Shown piece after piece: positions 1-8,447 of a stretch of 64,000 bases of DNA (its first letter is position 1; the number at the start of each line of letters is the position of its first letter). The notes beneath the pieces were generated by a model. That model was not told the origin of the DNA. It was given only the letters and a program-made list of their open reading frames with translations, and ran no database searches. The DNA is taken from assembly GCA_964355975.1 (NCBI GenBank), contig CAYHFW010000005.1, forward strand, positions 58,499 to 122,498, read 5' to 3'. The translations under genes and the position numbers were made by a program. The stretch is from F1-60-MAGs104 sp964355975. Lineage in GTDB: Bacteria > Planctomycetota > Phycisphaerae > Phycisphaerales > SM1A02.

Positions 1-75
1 GCAGAGATCGCTGTCTAGATCGGTTTGAGGATCGGTTCGAGGCTCGGTACACAAAGACTGAAGGAGTCCGTTTCA
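1..75. other. Upstream edge, no complete gene
   Basis: This short leader before pilT may contain the end of a gene outside the window. A related string occurs twice (ATCGGTTTGAGGATCGG and ATCGGTTCGAGGCTCGG), so it holds a short imperfect direct repeat. A good ribosome binding site (AAGGAG, 61-66) lies 9 nt before the ATG at 76 and decides the pilT start. I see no other feature. Confidence 0.4.
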
Positions 76-1227
76 ATGTCAGGCGCAGAAACACCAAGTC
101 AACGAGTCGAGGCGAGCTCGATGCAAATGGATCGCTTGCTTGACACCGTCGTCCGGCAGGGAGCATCGGATTTGCACGTCACCGTGGGTCGTCCACCAAC
201 ACTTCGTCTCAACGGGCGTTTGCGTTCCCTTGCAACAAAGGTGCTCGGGCCAGAGGACACGATGTCGCTGATGAAGCAGATCGCGCCAGAGAAGAACCAG
301 CAAGATCTTCAAGAAAACGGCGGATCAGATTTCGGAATCGCCTTCGGAACCGCAGCGCGTTTTCGTTGTTCGATTTTCAAACAGCGTGGTGCCGTGGCGC
401 TCGTGATGCGGCAGATTCCAAATCGACTCATGACATTCGCTGAGATCGGCTTGCCAGACATCTGCCTCGATCTCATTCGCCGTCCGCGCGGTCTGATGCT
501 CGTCACTGGTCCCACAGGCAGCGGAAAGTCGACATCGCTCGCGACGATGATCGACTACATCAACCAGAGCTTTGAGCGGCACATCGTCACGGTCGAAGAT
601 CCCATCGAGTTCTATCACCACCATAAGAAGTCGATCGTGAATCAGCGCGAAGTGGGCGACGATGTTCCGTCGTTTACCGAAGCACTCAAGCGCGTTCTGC
701 GACAAGATCCCGACGTCATCCTCGTTGGTGAAATGCGCGATCTTGAAACGATCGAAGCGGCGATTCGCGCAGCAGAGACGGGCCACTTGGTCTTCGGAAC
801 CCTCCATACAACTGGTGCGGCAGGAACGATCAACCGAATCATCGACGCCTTCCCAACCAACCAGCAAGAGCAGATCCGGGTTCAGCTTTCGGTGAGTCTG
901 ATCGCCGTGCTCAGCCAAGTGTTGCTCGTGCGAAACGACAAGCCTGGACGGCTCGCGGCCTACGAGTTCTTGATGGTGACCCCCGCAATCGCGAATCTGA
1001 TTCGTGAGAACAAGACTTTCCGAATCGATTCGGCCATCCAGACCGGAAAGAAGTTTGGAATGCAGTTGCTCGACGACCACCTTTGGCGGATGTACTCAGA
1101 AGGAAGAATCGACGCAGAAGAGATGGTCGATAAGGCGAAGGATGCCGCGGCGCTGCGCGACAAAGTGCATCGTTCTGGAGGAAAGATCGGGCGTCCAGAG
1201 TGGGATGAAGAGGACGTAAAGGCTTGA
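76..1227 (+). CDS. pilT: PilT-type twitching/retraction ATPase
   Basis: Hexameric AAA+-like ATPase of the GspE/PilT superfamily. In type IV pili it acts at the inner-membrane base to power pilus disassembly. The 383-aa product has a PAS-like N-domain, a Walker A motif GPTGSGKS near residue 145, a Walker B region (DVILVGEMRD) near 212 and the PilT-typical AIRAAETGHLVFGTLHT segment near 230. It lacks the N-terminal MshEN domain and the C4 zinc motif of the assembly ATPase encoded next, so it is PilT rather than PilB/GspE. An upstream in-frame start at 25 exists, but the AAGGAG site favours 76. It stands 146 nt before gspE at the head of a gsp-ordered cluster, which is unusual because classical type II secretion has no retraction ATPase. 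Confidence 0.93.
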   Translation: MSGAETPSQRVEASSMQMDRLLDTVVRQGASDLHVTVGRPPTLRLNGRLRSLATKVLGPEDTMSLMKQIAPEKNQQDLQENGGSDFGIAFGTAARFRCSIFKQRGAVALVMRQIPNRLMTFAEIGLPDICLDLIRRPRGLMLVTGPTGSGKSTSLATMIDYINQSFERHIVTVEDPIEFYHHHKKSIVNQREVGDDVPSFTEALKRVLRQDPDVILVGEMRDLETIEAAIRAAETGHLVFGTLHTTGAAGTINRIIDAFPTNQQEQIRVQLSVSLIAVLSQVLLVRNDKPGRLAAYEFLMVTPAIANLIRENKTFRIDSAIQTGKKFGMQLLDDHLWRMYSEGRIDAEEMVDKAKDAAALRDKVHRSGGKIGRPEWDEEDVKA

Positions 1228-1373
1228 TTGGCGCGAATTCTGAACGGAATCTAAGCCTGTCCTGCTCGAAGCAATACGTTCGAATACTAGGTGTCATTTC
1301 AAAAACGCGATTCTTTCGACTTTGACGAGGTCGAAGTCTCGCTGGGTCGTATATCGTCGGAGTCGACATTTCT
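1228..1373. other. Spacer between pilT and gspE with a hairpin
   Basis: No gene is visible. An inverted repeat at about 1318-1338 (GACTTTGAC / GTCGAAGTC, 3-nt loop, one mismatch) could form a hairpin, but no T-run follows, so it is not a clear terminator. It may mark a processing site or a separate promoter for the gsp genes. No convincing -35/-10 pair is seen. Confidence 0.35.
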
Positions 1374-3137
1374 ATGAGCACCGCGATGATTGAGCTCGAT
1401 CCATCCGAAATGAAAGGCCGAAAACTCGGTCGAGTCTTAACCAAGATGGGGAGGATCACCCGCGAACAGGTTCATGAGGCGATTGAACTGCGGGTGAAGG
1501 ATCCGACGAAGTCAAAGAAAAAGATCGGCGAACTGCTTGTAGAGATGGGGCTCATTACGCCCCTAGATCTCTCGGTGGCTCTGGCGGGGCAGAAGGGCTA
1601 TCGCTTTCAGAGCATCGCTTCACTCGAAATCGCTCCCGAGGTCTTTCATTCGCTGACCCCAGAGACGGCGCGCGTGATGAAGGTCGTCCCCATTGCGCGC
1701 GACAGCGTCGCCAAGACGGTCACGATCGCTTTGGCATCGGAGAAGAACTTTCAAGCGGTCGACAACCTGAAACTGAATGTGTATCCGGGGTTCGCAGTCT
1801 CGGTCGTCATCGCCCCAGCGAGCGAGATCGAAAGTGTGATCACGCGCGAGTATTCGAAGGCGGTCGATACCACCGAACTCTACGCCGAGGTTGCTCGGTC
1901 AGATGCAGTGAAGAACCTTGAGGGGCGCGGTGATTCGATCGATGTCGCGAGCCTGAGTGATGCAGCGAGCGATAACGCGGTGGTCAATCTCGTCAACAGC
2001 ATGCTGCTGCAGGCGATCGAGGGGCGCGCATCTGACATCCATCTCGAGCCCTTTGAGGGCAAATTCAAGGTGCGGTATCGCATCGACGGCGTGCTCTATG
2101 ACATGAAGGCGCCGGATCAAAAGATCGCGATGGCGATCGTGAGCCGTGTCAAGATTCTTGCGAAATTGAACATCGCTGAACGACGGTTGCCGCAGGACGG
2201 CCGAATCAGTTACAGCGGAATCTCAGAGCAGCCGATCGACTTGCGTGTGGCTGTCTTGCCGACGATGTACGGCGAGTCTGTGGTGCTTCGTATTCTCGAT
2301 CGTTCGGCAGTCCAGCTCGATCTTGATCTCATCGGTTTGCGTGAAGATGAACTCGCGAAGATGCGGTTGATCATCAACAAGCCCAATGGCATCGTGCTCG
2401 TGACGGGTCCAACAGGATCTGGAAAGACGACGACGCTCTACGCAGCGCTGCGCGAGTTGAACCAGATCGATACGAAGATTCTGACCGCTGAGGATCCTGT
2501 CGAATATGACATCGAGGGGATGATGCAATGTCAGGTGAACACCGACCAGGAGTTGACCTTCGCGAAGCTCTTGCGGTCATTCTTGCGTCAAGATCCAGAC
2601 ATCATTCTCGTGGGTGAAATTCGAGATCTCGAGACGGCGCAGATCGCGATTCAGGCGAGTCTGACAGGCCATTTGGTCTTCGCGACATTGCATACAAACG
2701 ATGCGCCCAGCACGATCTTGCGATTGCTCGATCTGGGCGTCGAGTCGTTCCTTCTCACCGCGACCATTGAGGCCGTTGTGGCGCAGCGACTCGTGCGAAA
2801 AATCTGCACGAAGTGCAAGGAAGAGTTCGTGCCCTCTGAAGAGCATCTGATGGAACTCAACCTGCGCATGGCTGATGTGCAGGGGCGAACGCTGTACCGC
2901 GGACGTGGCTGCACCGCATGCACTGGCTCGGGCTACAAGGGTCGCATGGCGATCTTTGAAATCATGTTGCTCGACGATGAACTGCGCGAACTTGTGATGC
3001 AGCAAGCTTCGACATCGGTCTTGCAAGCCGAGTCACGCAAGCGAGGAATGCGCACGCTGCGCGAGGCAGGATTGCTCGCGCTGTTTGAAGGCCAAACAAC
3101 AATTGACGAAGTGGTTCGAGAGACGATTTCTGAGTAA
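1374..3137 (+). CDS. gspE: GspE/PilB-type secretion assembly ATPase
   Basis: Assembly ATPase that drives pseudopilus or pilus extension at the inner membrane. The 587-aa protein has an N-terminal MshEN (c-di-GMP-binding type) region at about residues 12-160 with paired GxLLVxMGxIT-like elements. The ATPase domain follows, with Walker A GPTGSGKTTT near 345 and Walker B DIILVGEIRD near 409. Two CxxC pairs near 478 and 513 (CTKC, CTAC) form the zinc-binding element typical of GspE/PilB and absent from PilT. It heads genes in the order gspE-F-G-G-H-I-J-K. The MshEN domain suggests control by c-di-GMP, inferred from family knowledge. A second ATG four codons downstream is also possible. Confidence 0.93.
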   Translation: MSTAMIELDPSEMKGRKLGRVLTKMGRITREQVHEAIELRVKDPTKSKKKIGELLVEMGLITPLDLSVALAGQKGYRFQSIASLEIAPEVFHSLTPETARVMKVVPIARDSVAKTVTIALASEKNFQAVDNLKLNVYPGFAVSVVIAPASEIESVITREYSKAVDTTELYAEVARSDAVKNLEGRGDSIDVASLSDAASDNAVVNLVNSMLLQAIEGRASDIHLEPFEGKFKVRYRIDGVLYDMKAPDQKIAMAIVSRVKILAKLNIAERRLPQDGRISYSGISEQPIDLRVAVLPTMYGESVVLRILDRSAVQLDLDLIGLREDELAKMRLIINKPNGIVLVTGPTGSGKTTTLYAALRELNQIDTKILTAEDPVEYDIEGMMQCQVNTDQELTFAKLLRSFLRQDPDIILVGEIRDLETAQIAIQASLTGHLVFATLHTNDAPSTILRLLDLGVESFLLTATIEAVVAQRLVRKICTKCKEEFVPSEEHLMELNLRMADVQGRTLYRGRGCTACTGSGYKGRMAIFEIMLLDDELRELVMQQASTSVLQAESRKRGMRTLREAGLLALFEGQTTIDEVVRETISE

Positions 3138-3151
3138 TAGAAAGCACCGCA

Positions 3152-4441
3152 ATGCCAACCTTTTCATACGTTGCAGCCAATTCCGCAGGATCGACCCAGA
3201 AGGGAACGGTCGAAGCCGCGAGCGGCGAAGAAGCGGTCCAGAAGATCAAGTCGCAAGGTCTCTTTCCCACATCTGTGCTCGAGCAACGCAAGGGGGGCGA
3301 GAAGAAGAAGGCGGTGAAGAATCTCGACAAGAAGAAAAAGAAGAAGGGGTTGTCTCTCTCGTTTGGAGGAGTCAGCACCAAGATGCTCACGACCTTCACC
3401 CGTCAGATGTCGACGCTGCAAGACGCAGGGTTGCCGCTGTTGCGTTCCCTTCAGATTCTTGAAGATCAGCAGAAGCCGGGCAAGCTCAAGACTGTGCTCG
3501 GAGAAGTGTGCGAGTCAGTGAGTGGTGGATCAACGCTTTCGGACGCATTCGCGCAGCACCCAAAGGTGTTTGAAACTCTCTACGTGAAGATGGTCGCGGC
3601 AGGTGAGATCGGCGGTGTGCTTGACGTCATCATGCAACGACTCGCCGAGTTCATGGAAAAGGGGCAGCGACTCAAGAGACGCATCATTGGCGCGATGATC
3701 TATCCCGCGGTGGTCATCTCGATCGCTGTCGCGATCGTGACTGGAATCATGTACTTCGTGATCCCGAAGTTTCAAGAAATCTTCAACGACTTCGACGTCG
3801 CGCTTCCGGCGCTGACCGTCTGGTTGATCGATGCAAGTAAGTGGGTTGCAGGACAGAAGCCCGATCAAAAGATCCCAGGCGCCATTTGGGTGATGTGTTC
3901 GCCGTTCATCATCTTCTTCGGGATGAAACTCATTCGCAAGACGGGGTTTGGTCGTGCTGCCACCGATGTGATACGAACAAAAATTCCGGTCATTGGCGTT
4001 CTGATCAAGAAGACTGCCATCGCGCGGTTTACGCGAACCCTCGGCACATTGGTCGCTGCAGGTGTGCCGATTCTTGAAGCAATTCTGATTACGCGCGACA
4101 CCTCAGGCAACTACGTCTTTGAGCAGGCACTCACGAAGGTGCACGATTCGGTGCAAGAAGGAGAGTCGTTTTCAAAACCGCTGCGCGATAGCAAGGTGTG
4201 TGACGCGCTCGTCGTGAACATGATCGACGTCGGTGAAGAGACGGGAGATCTTGACGCGATGCTCATGAAGATCGCTGACAACTATGAAGAAGAAGTCGAT
4301 GTCGCGGTGGCGAGTTTGCTGTCGTTGCTTGAGCCATTCATGGTGGTCATCCTCGGTGGCATCGTCGGAACCATCGTTCTGGCGCTCTTCTTGCCACTCG
4401 TCGCAATGATCGAGAGCGTCTCTGGTGGAGGCGGAAAGTAA
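3152..4441 (+). CDS. gspF: GspF/PilC inner-membrane platform protein
   Basis: Polytopic inner-membrane protein that couples the GspE ATPase to pseudopilin assembly. The 429-aa product carries two T2SSF domains, starting near residue 75 (TTFTRQMSTLQDAGLPLLRS) and near 289 (FTRTLGTLVAAGVPILEAI), with hydrophobic segments near 185, 245 and 400. Its N-terminal region contains a very Lys-rich stretch (about residues 50-66), a feature I do not associate with the classic family. It starts 14 nt after gspE and stops 4 nt before the first pseudopilin, so it is translated within the same operon. Confidence 0.93.
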   Translation: MPTFSYVAANSAGSTQKGTVEAASGEEAVQKIKSQGLFPTSVLEQRKGGEKKKAVKNLDKKKKKKGLSLSFGGVSTKMLTTFTRQMSTLQDAGLPLLRSLQILEDQQKPGKLKTVLGEVCESVSGGSTLSDAFAQHPKVFETLYVKMVAAGEIGGVLDVIMQRLAEFMEKGQRLKRRIIGAMIYPAVVISIAVAIVTGIMYFVIPKFQEIFNDFDVALPALTVWLIDASKWVAGQKPDQKIPGAIWVMCSPFIIFFGMKLIRKTGFGRAATDVIRTKIPVIGVLIKKTAIARFTRTLGTLVAAGVPILEAILITRDTSGNYVFEQALTKVHDSVQEGESFSKPLRDSKVCDALVVNMIDVGEETGDLDAMLMKIADNYEEEVDVAVASLLSLLEPFMVVILGGIVGTIVLALFLPLVAMIESVSGGGGK

Positions 4442-4445
4442 GCAC

Positions 4446-5495
4446 ATGATTCGCCGCCGCGCATTCACGATTGTCGAACTCCTCACGGTTGTTGCCGTGA
4501 TTGTTCTGCTCGTCGGACTGCTCGTTGTTGTGCTCTCGTCATCGGCAAAGGCCGCACAAACGGCGAGCACGCGCAGTCTCATGGGCACGCTCACAAACGC
4601 AATCGCGCAGTTCAAGGCCGATCTGGGGTACCTGCCTCCGATCCTCGGCGCTGCGCCTTCTGGAGGCAGCCTTCCCGGATCTGCTGGTTACCTGCGCGAC
4701 CTCTTGATTCCGCAGTCGACGATTGGCGCCGCATTGCCGCAGCAAGTCCCACCGCAGCAGTATGTGTCGATCACATCCCTCGTCGAGTATCTGACGGGAC
4801 CAGGTGGACGCAACGAGGATGGCTTCGGCGGTGTCGGAACGCCTGCGGCGAACTCGGCTGGCTCGAAGGAACTTCCACCGGCGGGCATTCGCAGCCCGCT
4901 GAAGGATGGCGCGTGGGGGGCATACATCACTCCGCTCAACGCAGCGCAGCCTCTTGGCACATTCGCGCAGCGCAATTTGCCGCAGGGGGCGGGGGCAAAC
5001 ACATCGACCGCCCCCAACGTTTCGGGACGCACATACGGCCCATATCTCGAATTGAAAGAAGGGTCGATCTTCGGCGCAGTCGTTGGAACAACTCCAACGG
5101 GAGCACCGATTGTTGCGCGCCCAGGCGACAACAACTGGGATCCAACTGCACCGAAGTGCATCGTCGATTACTGGGGGCAACCAATTCGGTACTACCGCCG
5201 TGGGTATTCGAATGGCGATCCGCGCTTGACGGCTGGTCGCAGCACTGGAGGCTCTGGTGGTCTCGGTATGGGGTGGGATCTCTCAGACGTGTTTGTGCTT
5301 CGTCCGCAGACATTCGCAGCAGGTACCGAAGTCGATGGACTCGCCGATGGCAACAACGACACAACGACCTCGCGTGCGCTGCAGGGAGCTGATTTCGCGT
5401 TGATGTCGATGGGGCCAGATCGAAGCGCTGACTTTGATCGGCGTGTGGATGAGTCTGGGTTCAACGCAGACAACGTAGTGGAGGTTGGCAAGTGA
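4446..5495 (+). CDS. GspG-like pseudopilin 1
   Basis: Pseudopilin with a class III prepilin signal: a short basic leader MIRRRA is cleaved before FTIVELL, leaving Glu5 in the mature protein, followed by about 20 hydrophobic residues. At 349 aa it is much longer than ordinary GspG (about 145 aa). Its C-terminus (MSMGPDRSADFD) resembles the end of GspG-type pilins. The ATG at 4446 is chosen because it lies 4 nt after the gspF stop and gives a proper 6-residue leader; an ATG at 4425 would overlap gspF. Its place directly after gspF suggests the major pseudopilin slot, but two GspG-like genes are present and I cannot say which is the major subunit. Confidence 0.82.
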   Translation: MIRRRAFTIVELLTVVAVIVLLVGLLVVVLSSSAKAAQTASTRSLMGTLTNAIAQFKADLGYLPPILGAAPSGGSLPGSAGYLRDLLIPQSTIGAALPQQVPPQQYVSITSLVEYLTGPGGRNEDGFGGVGTPAANSAGSKELPPAGIRSPLKDGAWGAYITPLNAAQPLGTFAQRNLPQGAGANTSTAPNVSGRTYGPYLELKEGSIFGAVVGTTPTGAPIVARPGDNNWDPTAPKCIVDYWGQPIRYYRRGYSNGDPRLTAGRSTGGSGGLGMGWDLSDVFVLRPQTFAAGTEVDGLADGNNDTTTSRALQGADFALMSMGPDRSADFDRRVDESGFNADNVVEVGK

Positions 5496-6295
5496 ACACT
5501 TTGAAGCACCGCCGCGCATTCACGCTCTTGGAACTGGTCATCGTGATTGGCATCATTCTGATTCTCATGGGGCTCGCACTTGCCGTGACGAGTTCGGTGC
5601 TTGCGTCGAATGATCGGCGCACGATGGAGAACACGTTCAAGATGCTCGATCAAGCGCTCGATTCTTGGCAGAGTCAGATGGGACGTGAGATGACGTTCGG
5701 ACGTCGCGTGGTTCCAGGTGGCGGAACGAACACTCCAGACTTCACGCTCGCTGCGACGGGACCATCGGCGGGTTATGACATTTATGAGGAGAACTTCGCA
5801 ACGGCCTATGCGATCTGCGTCGTTGTTGAAAAACTCAGCGCGAGCCCAGATGCGATGGATGTCTTGTCGCGCATCCCTGCAACTTCTTTGCGCAGTGTGC
5901 CTGTGAATGGGCTTGCGATCGTCGGAGAACCAGTTCCTGCCACATGGTCTTCGACGACCGCGCAGACAGATCCGAATCAGATGCCGTATCCCGCGGCCGC
6001 TAATCCCACGGCACTGCGCGAAATCGTTGATCCATGGGGACGCCGCATCGCCGTGGTCTTCCCTGGTCGCAAAGCAACGAAGGCCGAACTCTCGTCCACC
6101 GCATCATCGCCTCCGCCAGTCGATGTTGAAGATGGATCGGTTCGTACGGGCGATGAGCAGGTTCTTGGAATCTGCCGGAATCGGCGAATGTATTTCGTCT
6201 CAGCGGGTCCGGACGGCGACATGGTTGCGACCACTGCCAATCCCAATGCGGCCGCCGACAACATTTATTCCTACGAGCCAAAGCCGAAGCCCTAA
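5492..6295 (+). CDS. GspG-like pseudopilin 2
   Basis: 267-aa pseudopilin with leader MNTLKHRRA, predicted prepilin-peptidase cleavage before FTLLELV, Glu5 present, and a hydrophobic N-terminal helix. The C-terminal end (FVSAGPDGDM) resembles the GspG-type C-terminal loop. The GTG start overlaps the preceding stop by 4 nt (GTGA), which indicates translational coupling. It is probably a second GspG-like or a minor subunit of the same pseudopilus. Confidence 0.82.
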   Translation: MNTLKHRRAFTLLELVIVIGIILILMGLALAVTSSVLASNDRRTMENTFKMLDQALDSWQSQMGREMTFGRRVVPGGGTNTPDFTLAATGPSAGYDIYEENFATAYAICVVVEKLSASPDAMDVLSRIPATSLRSVPVNGLAIVGEPVPATWSSTTAQTDPNQMPYPAAANPTALREIVDPWGRRIAVVFPGRKATKAELSSTASSPPPVDVEDGSVRTGDEQVLGICRNRRMYFVSAGPDGDMVATTANPNAAADNIYSYEPKPKP

Positions 6296-7242
6296 TGCGC
6301 AATCGATCGCCGAGTCGCGGTTTCACACTTGCCGAGTTGCTCGCGGTGATTGGCGTCATTGCGGTGCTCGCCGTTGTCGTGAGCATGAGTGCGCAGCGCA
6401 TCTCGAAGGATGCAAAGATCTCAAGTGCGACCAATCAGGTGCTCGCTGCGCTCGGGCAAGCGCGGGCAATCGCGATTCGTGATCATGCGACGGTGCTCGT
6501 TGGATTTCGAGTGCGCCGTCCGACCTATCGGGGCACGGATGGAATCGAGAGGATCGTCGAGTCGTCGCGGCAGCAGACTGAAATCGTGATCGCCAAGTCA
6601 ACTGGACGGATCGGATTTCCTGGGCCCACGGTTGGGCTTGGAAGTTTCACGCTGATTTTTCCAAGTGTTTCGATCGACGACCTGCTCATCGAAGAGTTCG
6701 AACCAGTCGAAGGGCTTCCACCGCAGTTGCTTGCCTCATCAGTGAAGGTCGCTGGGTCAGCAGCAGATTTCCCAGACGCGAATGAAGTCGGACAGGATTC
6801 ACTCTGGCTCTCACAGCCGCGCGTCATCAGCAGTAGTGACGCAACACTCAATGTGCGTGGCAGCATGGTCGTTGTTCGGTTCGCTCCTGATGGATCGATC
6901 CAAACGCGCAATCCAAATCTGAGTTCGAATCTCACGGCCGCGACGACGGACACCTCGGTCGTTGCTCCCTACATCGACTTCAACCGCAATGGGCGCATTG
7001 ATGTGGGAACGACGAATACCGGCACTTCGAACTCGATGTTCTTTGCGTTCGACGAGATGAATGACGAACCGCTCGGCGATCACACGTCGTTTCTTGCGAT
7101 CTTCGATGATGACCTGTTTGCGGAAACGGGTTACACGACAGGACTCTCGCTCAACGAGGGGCGCACGGAGTTCGTCAATCAGTTTGCCGATCGCATCCAC
7201 TTCAATCGTTTCACGGGCATCGCAGAGGTCGTTCCAAGATGA
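6295..7242 (+). CDS. GspH/FimT-like minor pseudopilin
   Basis: 315-aa protein with prepilin leader MRNRSPSRG cut before FTLAELLAVIG, Glu5 and a hydrophobic helix. A segment reading VVRFAPDGSI resembles the FxPDG element common in GspH/FimT pseudopilins, and the operon position after two GspG-like genes fits gspH. The start codon overlaps the previous stop by one base (TAATG). It is predicted to be a minor tip subunit of the secretion pseudopilus. Confidence 0.78.
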   Translation: MRNRSPSRGFTLAELLAVIGVIAVLAVVVSMSAQRISKDAKISSATNQVLAALGQARAIAIRDHATVLVGFRVRRPTYRGTDGIERIVESSRQQTEIVIAKSTGRIGFPGPTVGLGSFTLIFPSVSIDDLLIEEFEPVEGLPPQLLASSVKVAGSAADFPDANEVGQDSLWLSQPRVISSSDATLNVRGSMVVVRFAPDGSIQTRNPNLSSNLTAATTDTSVVAPYIDFNRNGRIDVGTTNTGTSNSMFFAFDEMNDEPLGDHTSFLAIFDDDLFAETGYTTGLSLNEGRTEFVNQFADRIHFNRFTGIAEVVPR

Positions 7243-8447
7243 TGAGTCGTCCGAAACATCACGGCACGAGGCGCCGCGGCTTTTCGCTCGTCGAATTGCT
7301 CTTGGCTGTCTTCATTCTTGGCATCGGAATCATCGGAATCTCTGCACTCTTTCCCGCGGGCATCGCGCAGCAGCGACAGGCGACCGATGACATCATGGGG
7401 CCAGTCGTCGCAGACAATGCACTCGCGATTCTGCGCACGAAGTTGAAGCCAGAGTGGTTTGGAAGTTGTGACGAGTTCTTTCAGCCATCCGACCGCGCCT
7501 ACCCCAACGGGTTTGCGGCAGTGAGTCTTGGCAACACCATCCCAGGCGATTGGAGATGGATGCGCCCAGGCTTTCTTTTCGCCAACAACACAGCAACTGC
7601 GATCAACGAACTCGGTGCGATCGACATTTTTAGCGCGCTCTATACGAGCAACATGCTCGGTGGACAACTCGGGGCCTCGCTCAACGCGTCGCTTGCGGCG
7701 ACTGAAAATGCCGATGGAGGCGACCCAACTGCAGCGGCCCTCTATGGGATCCCTTTCAACCGCGTGATGTTTGATCCGCTCTATCAGCAGTTTCCATCGG
7801 TGACGGTGCACGCAGATACGGCGCCTGTGGTGATCATCACCCAGCAAGAACGTTCCTACCCGATGGCGGGAACCGCAGGCAGTGGCACGAAGCGTCCACA
7901 GTATTTCTGGGAGTGCATGTTTCGAAAGTTTGAGGGGCGTGTGCAGGTCGCGATCTTTGTCTTTCGCATCGTGGATTCGGGTGGAGAACCTCGCAACTAC
8001 ACCGTCTCGCAATCGCTCGCTGCGCAAGGTCCTCTCGTGCCGCCGTTGCCGATCGTGGCGAATACCTCGACGACGCCTTGGAGAGTCGGAGGTCTCGACG
8101 GCAACCCGCTCACAATCTCAGACAACGCAACGATTCTCAACGCAACCGCTGCGGCGACACCCGCCACGATCGTGATGGAGCAATCGTGGCAAATGCCTGG
8201 GCAGTGGATCATCGACGAGTTCAATAGTGTGCACCGCACACTGATGGGACGGCGGACGACCAAGGACACGATGGTCACGTTGACGCGACCACTCCCGGAT
8301 CAGCCGCGCATTCCAGCTTTCTTTGGCAATGCGAACAATGGCGCGGTTGGCGCGAATCCTGGTATTCGGGCGCCAGCATTTATCCCATCAACGGATGCGC
8401 GCAGTTTCACGCTCGTCCCCATCTACGCAACGGTGCAGGAACTCTGA
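7239..8447 (+). CDS. GspI/PilV-like minor pseudopilin
   Basis: 402-aa protein with a prepilin leader (MMSRPKHHGTRRRG) cut before FSLVELLLAVFILGIG. The stretch after the helix (GISALFPAGIAQQRQA) resembles PilV/GspI minor pilins. The ATG overlaps the previous stop (ATGA). It is roughly three times the length of a typical GspI (about 120 aa), in line with the enlarged neighbours. Assignment to the gspI slot rests on order and N-terminus only. Confidence 0.75.
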   Translation: MMSRPKHHGTRRRGFSLVELLLAVFILGIGIIGISALFPAGIAQQRQATDDIMGPVVADNALAILRTKLKPEWFGSCDEFFQPSDRAYPNGFAAVSLGNTIPGDWRWMRPGFLFANNTATAINELGAIDIFSALYTSNMLGGQLGASLNASLAATENADGGDPTAAALYGIPFNRVMFDPLYQQFPSVTVHADTAPVVIITQQERSYPMAGTAGSGTKRPQYFWECMFRKFEGRVQVAIFVFRIVDSGGEPRNYTVSQSLAAQGPLVPPLPIVANTSTTPWRVGGLDGNPLTISDNATILNATAAATPATIVMEQSWQMPGQWIIDEFNSVHRTLMGRRTTKDTMVTLTRPLPDQPRIPAFFGNANNGAVGANPGIRAPAFIPSTDARSFTLVPIYATVQEL

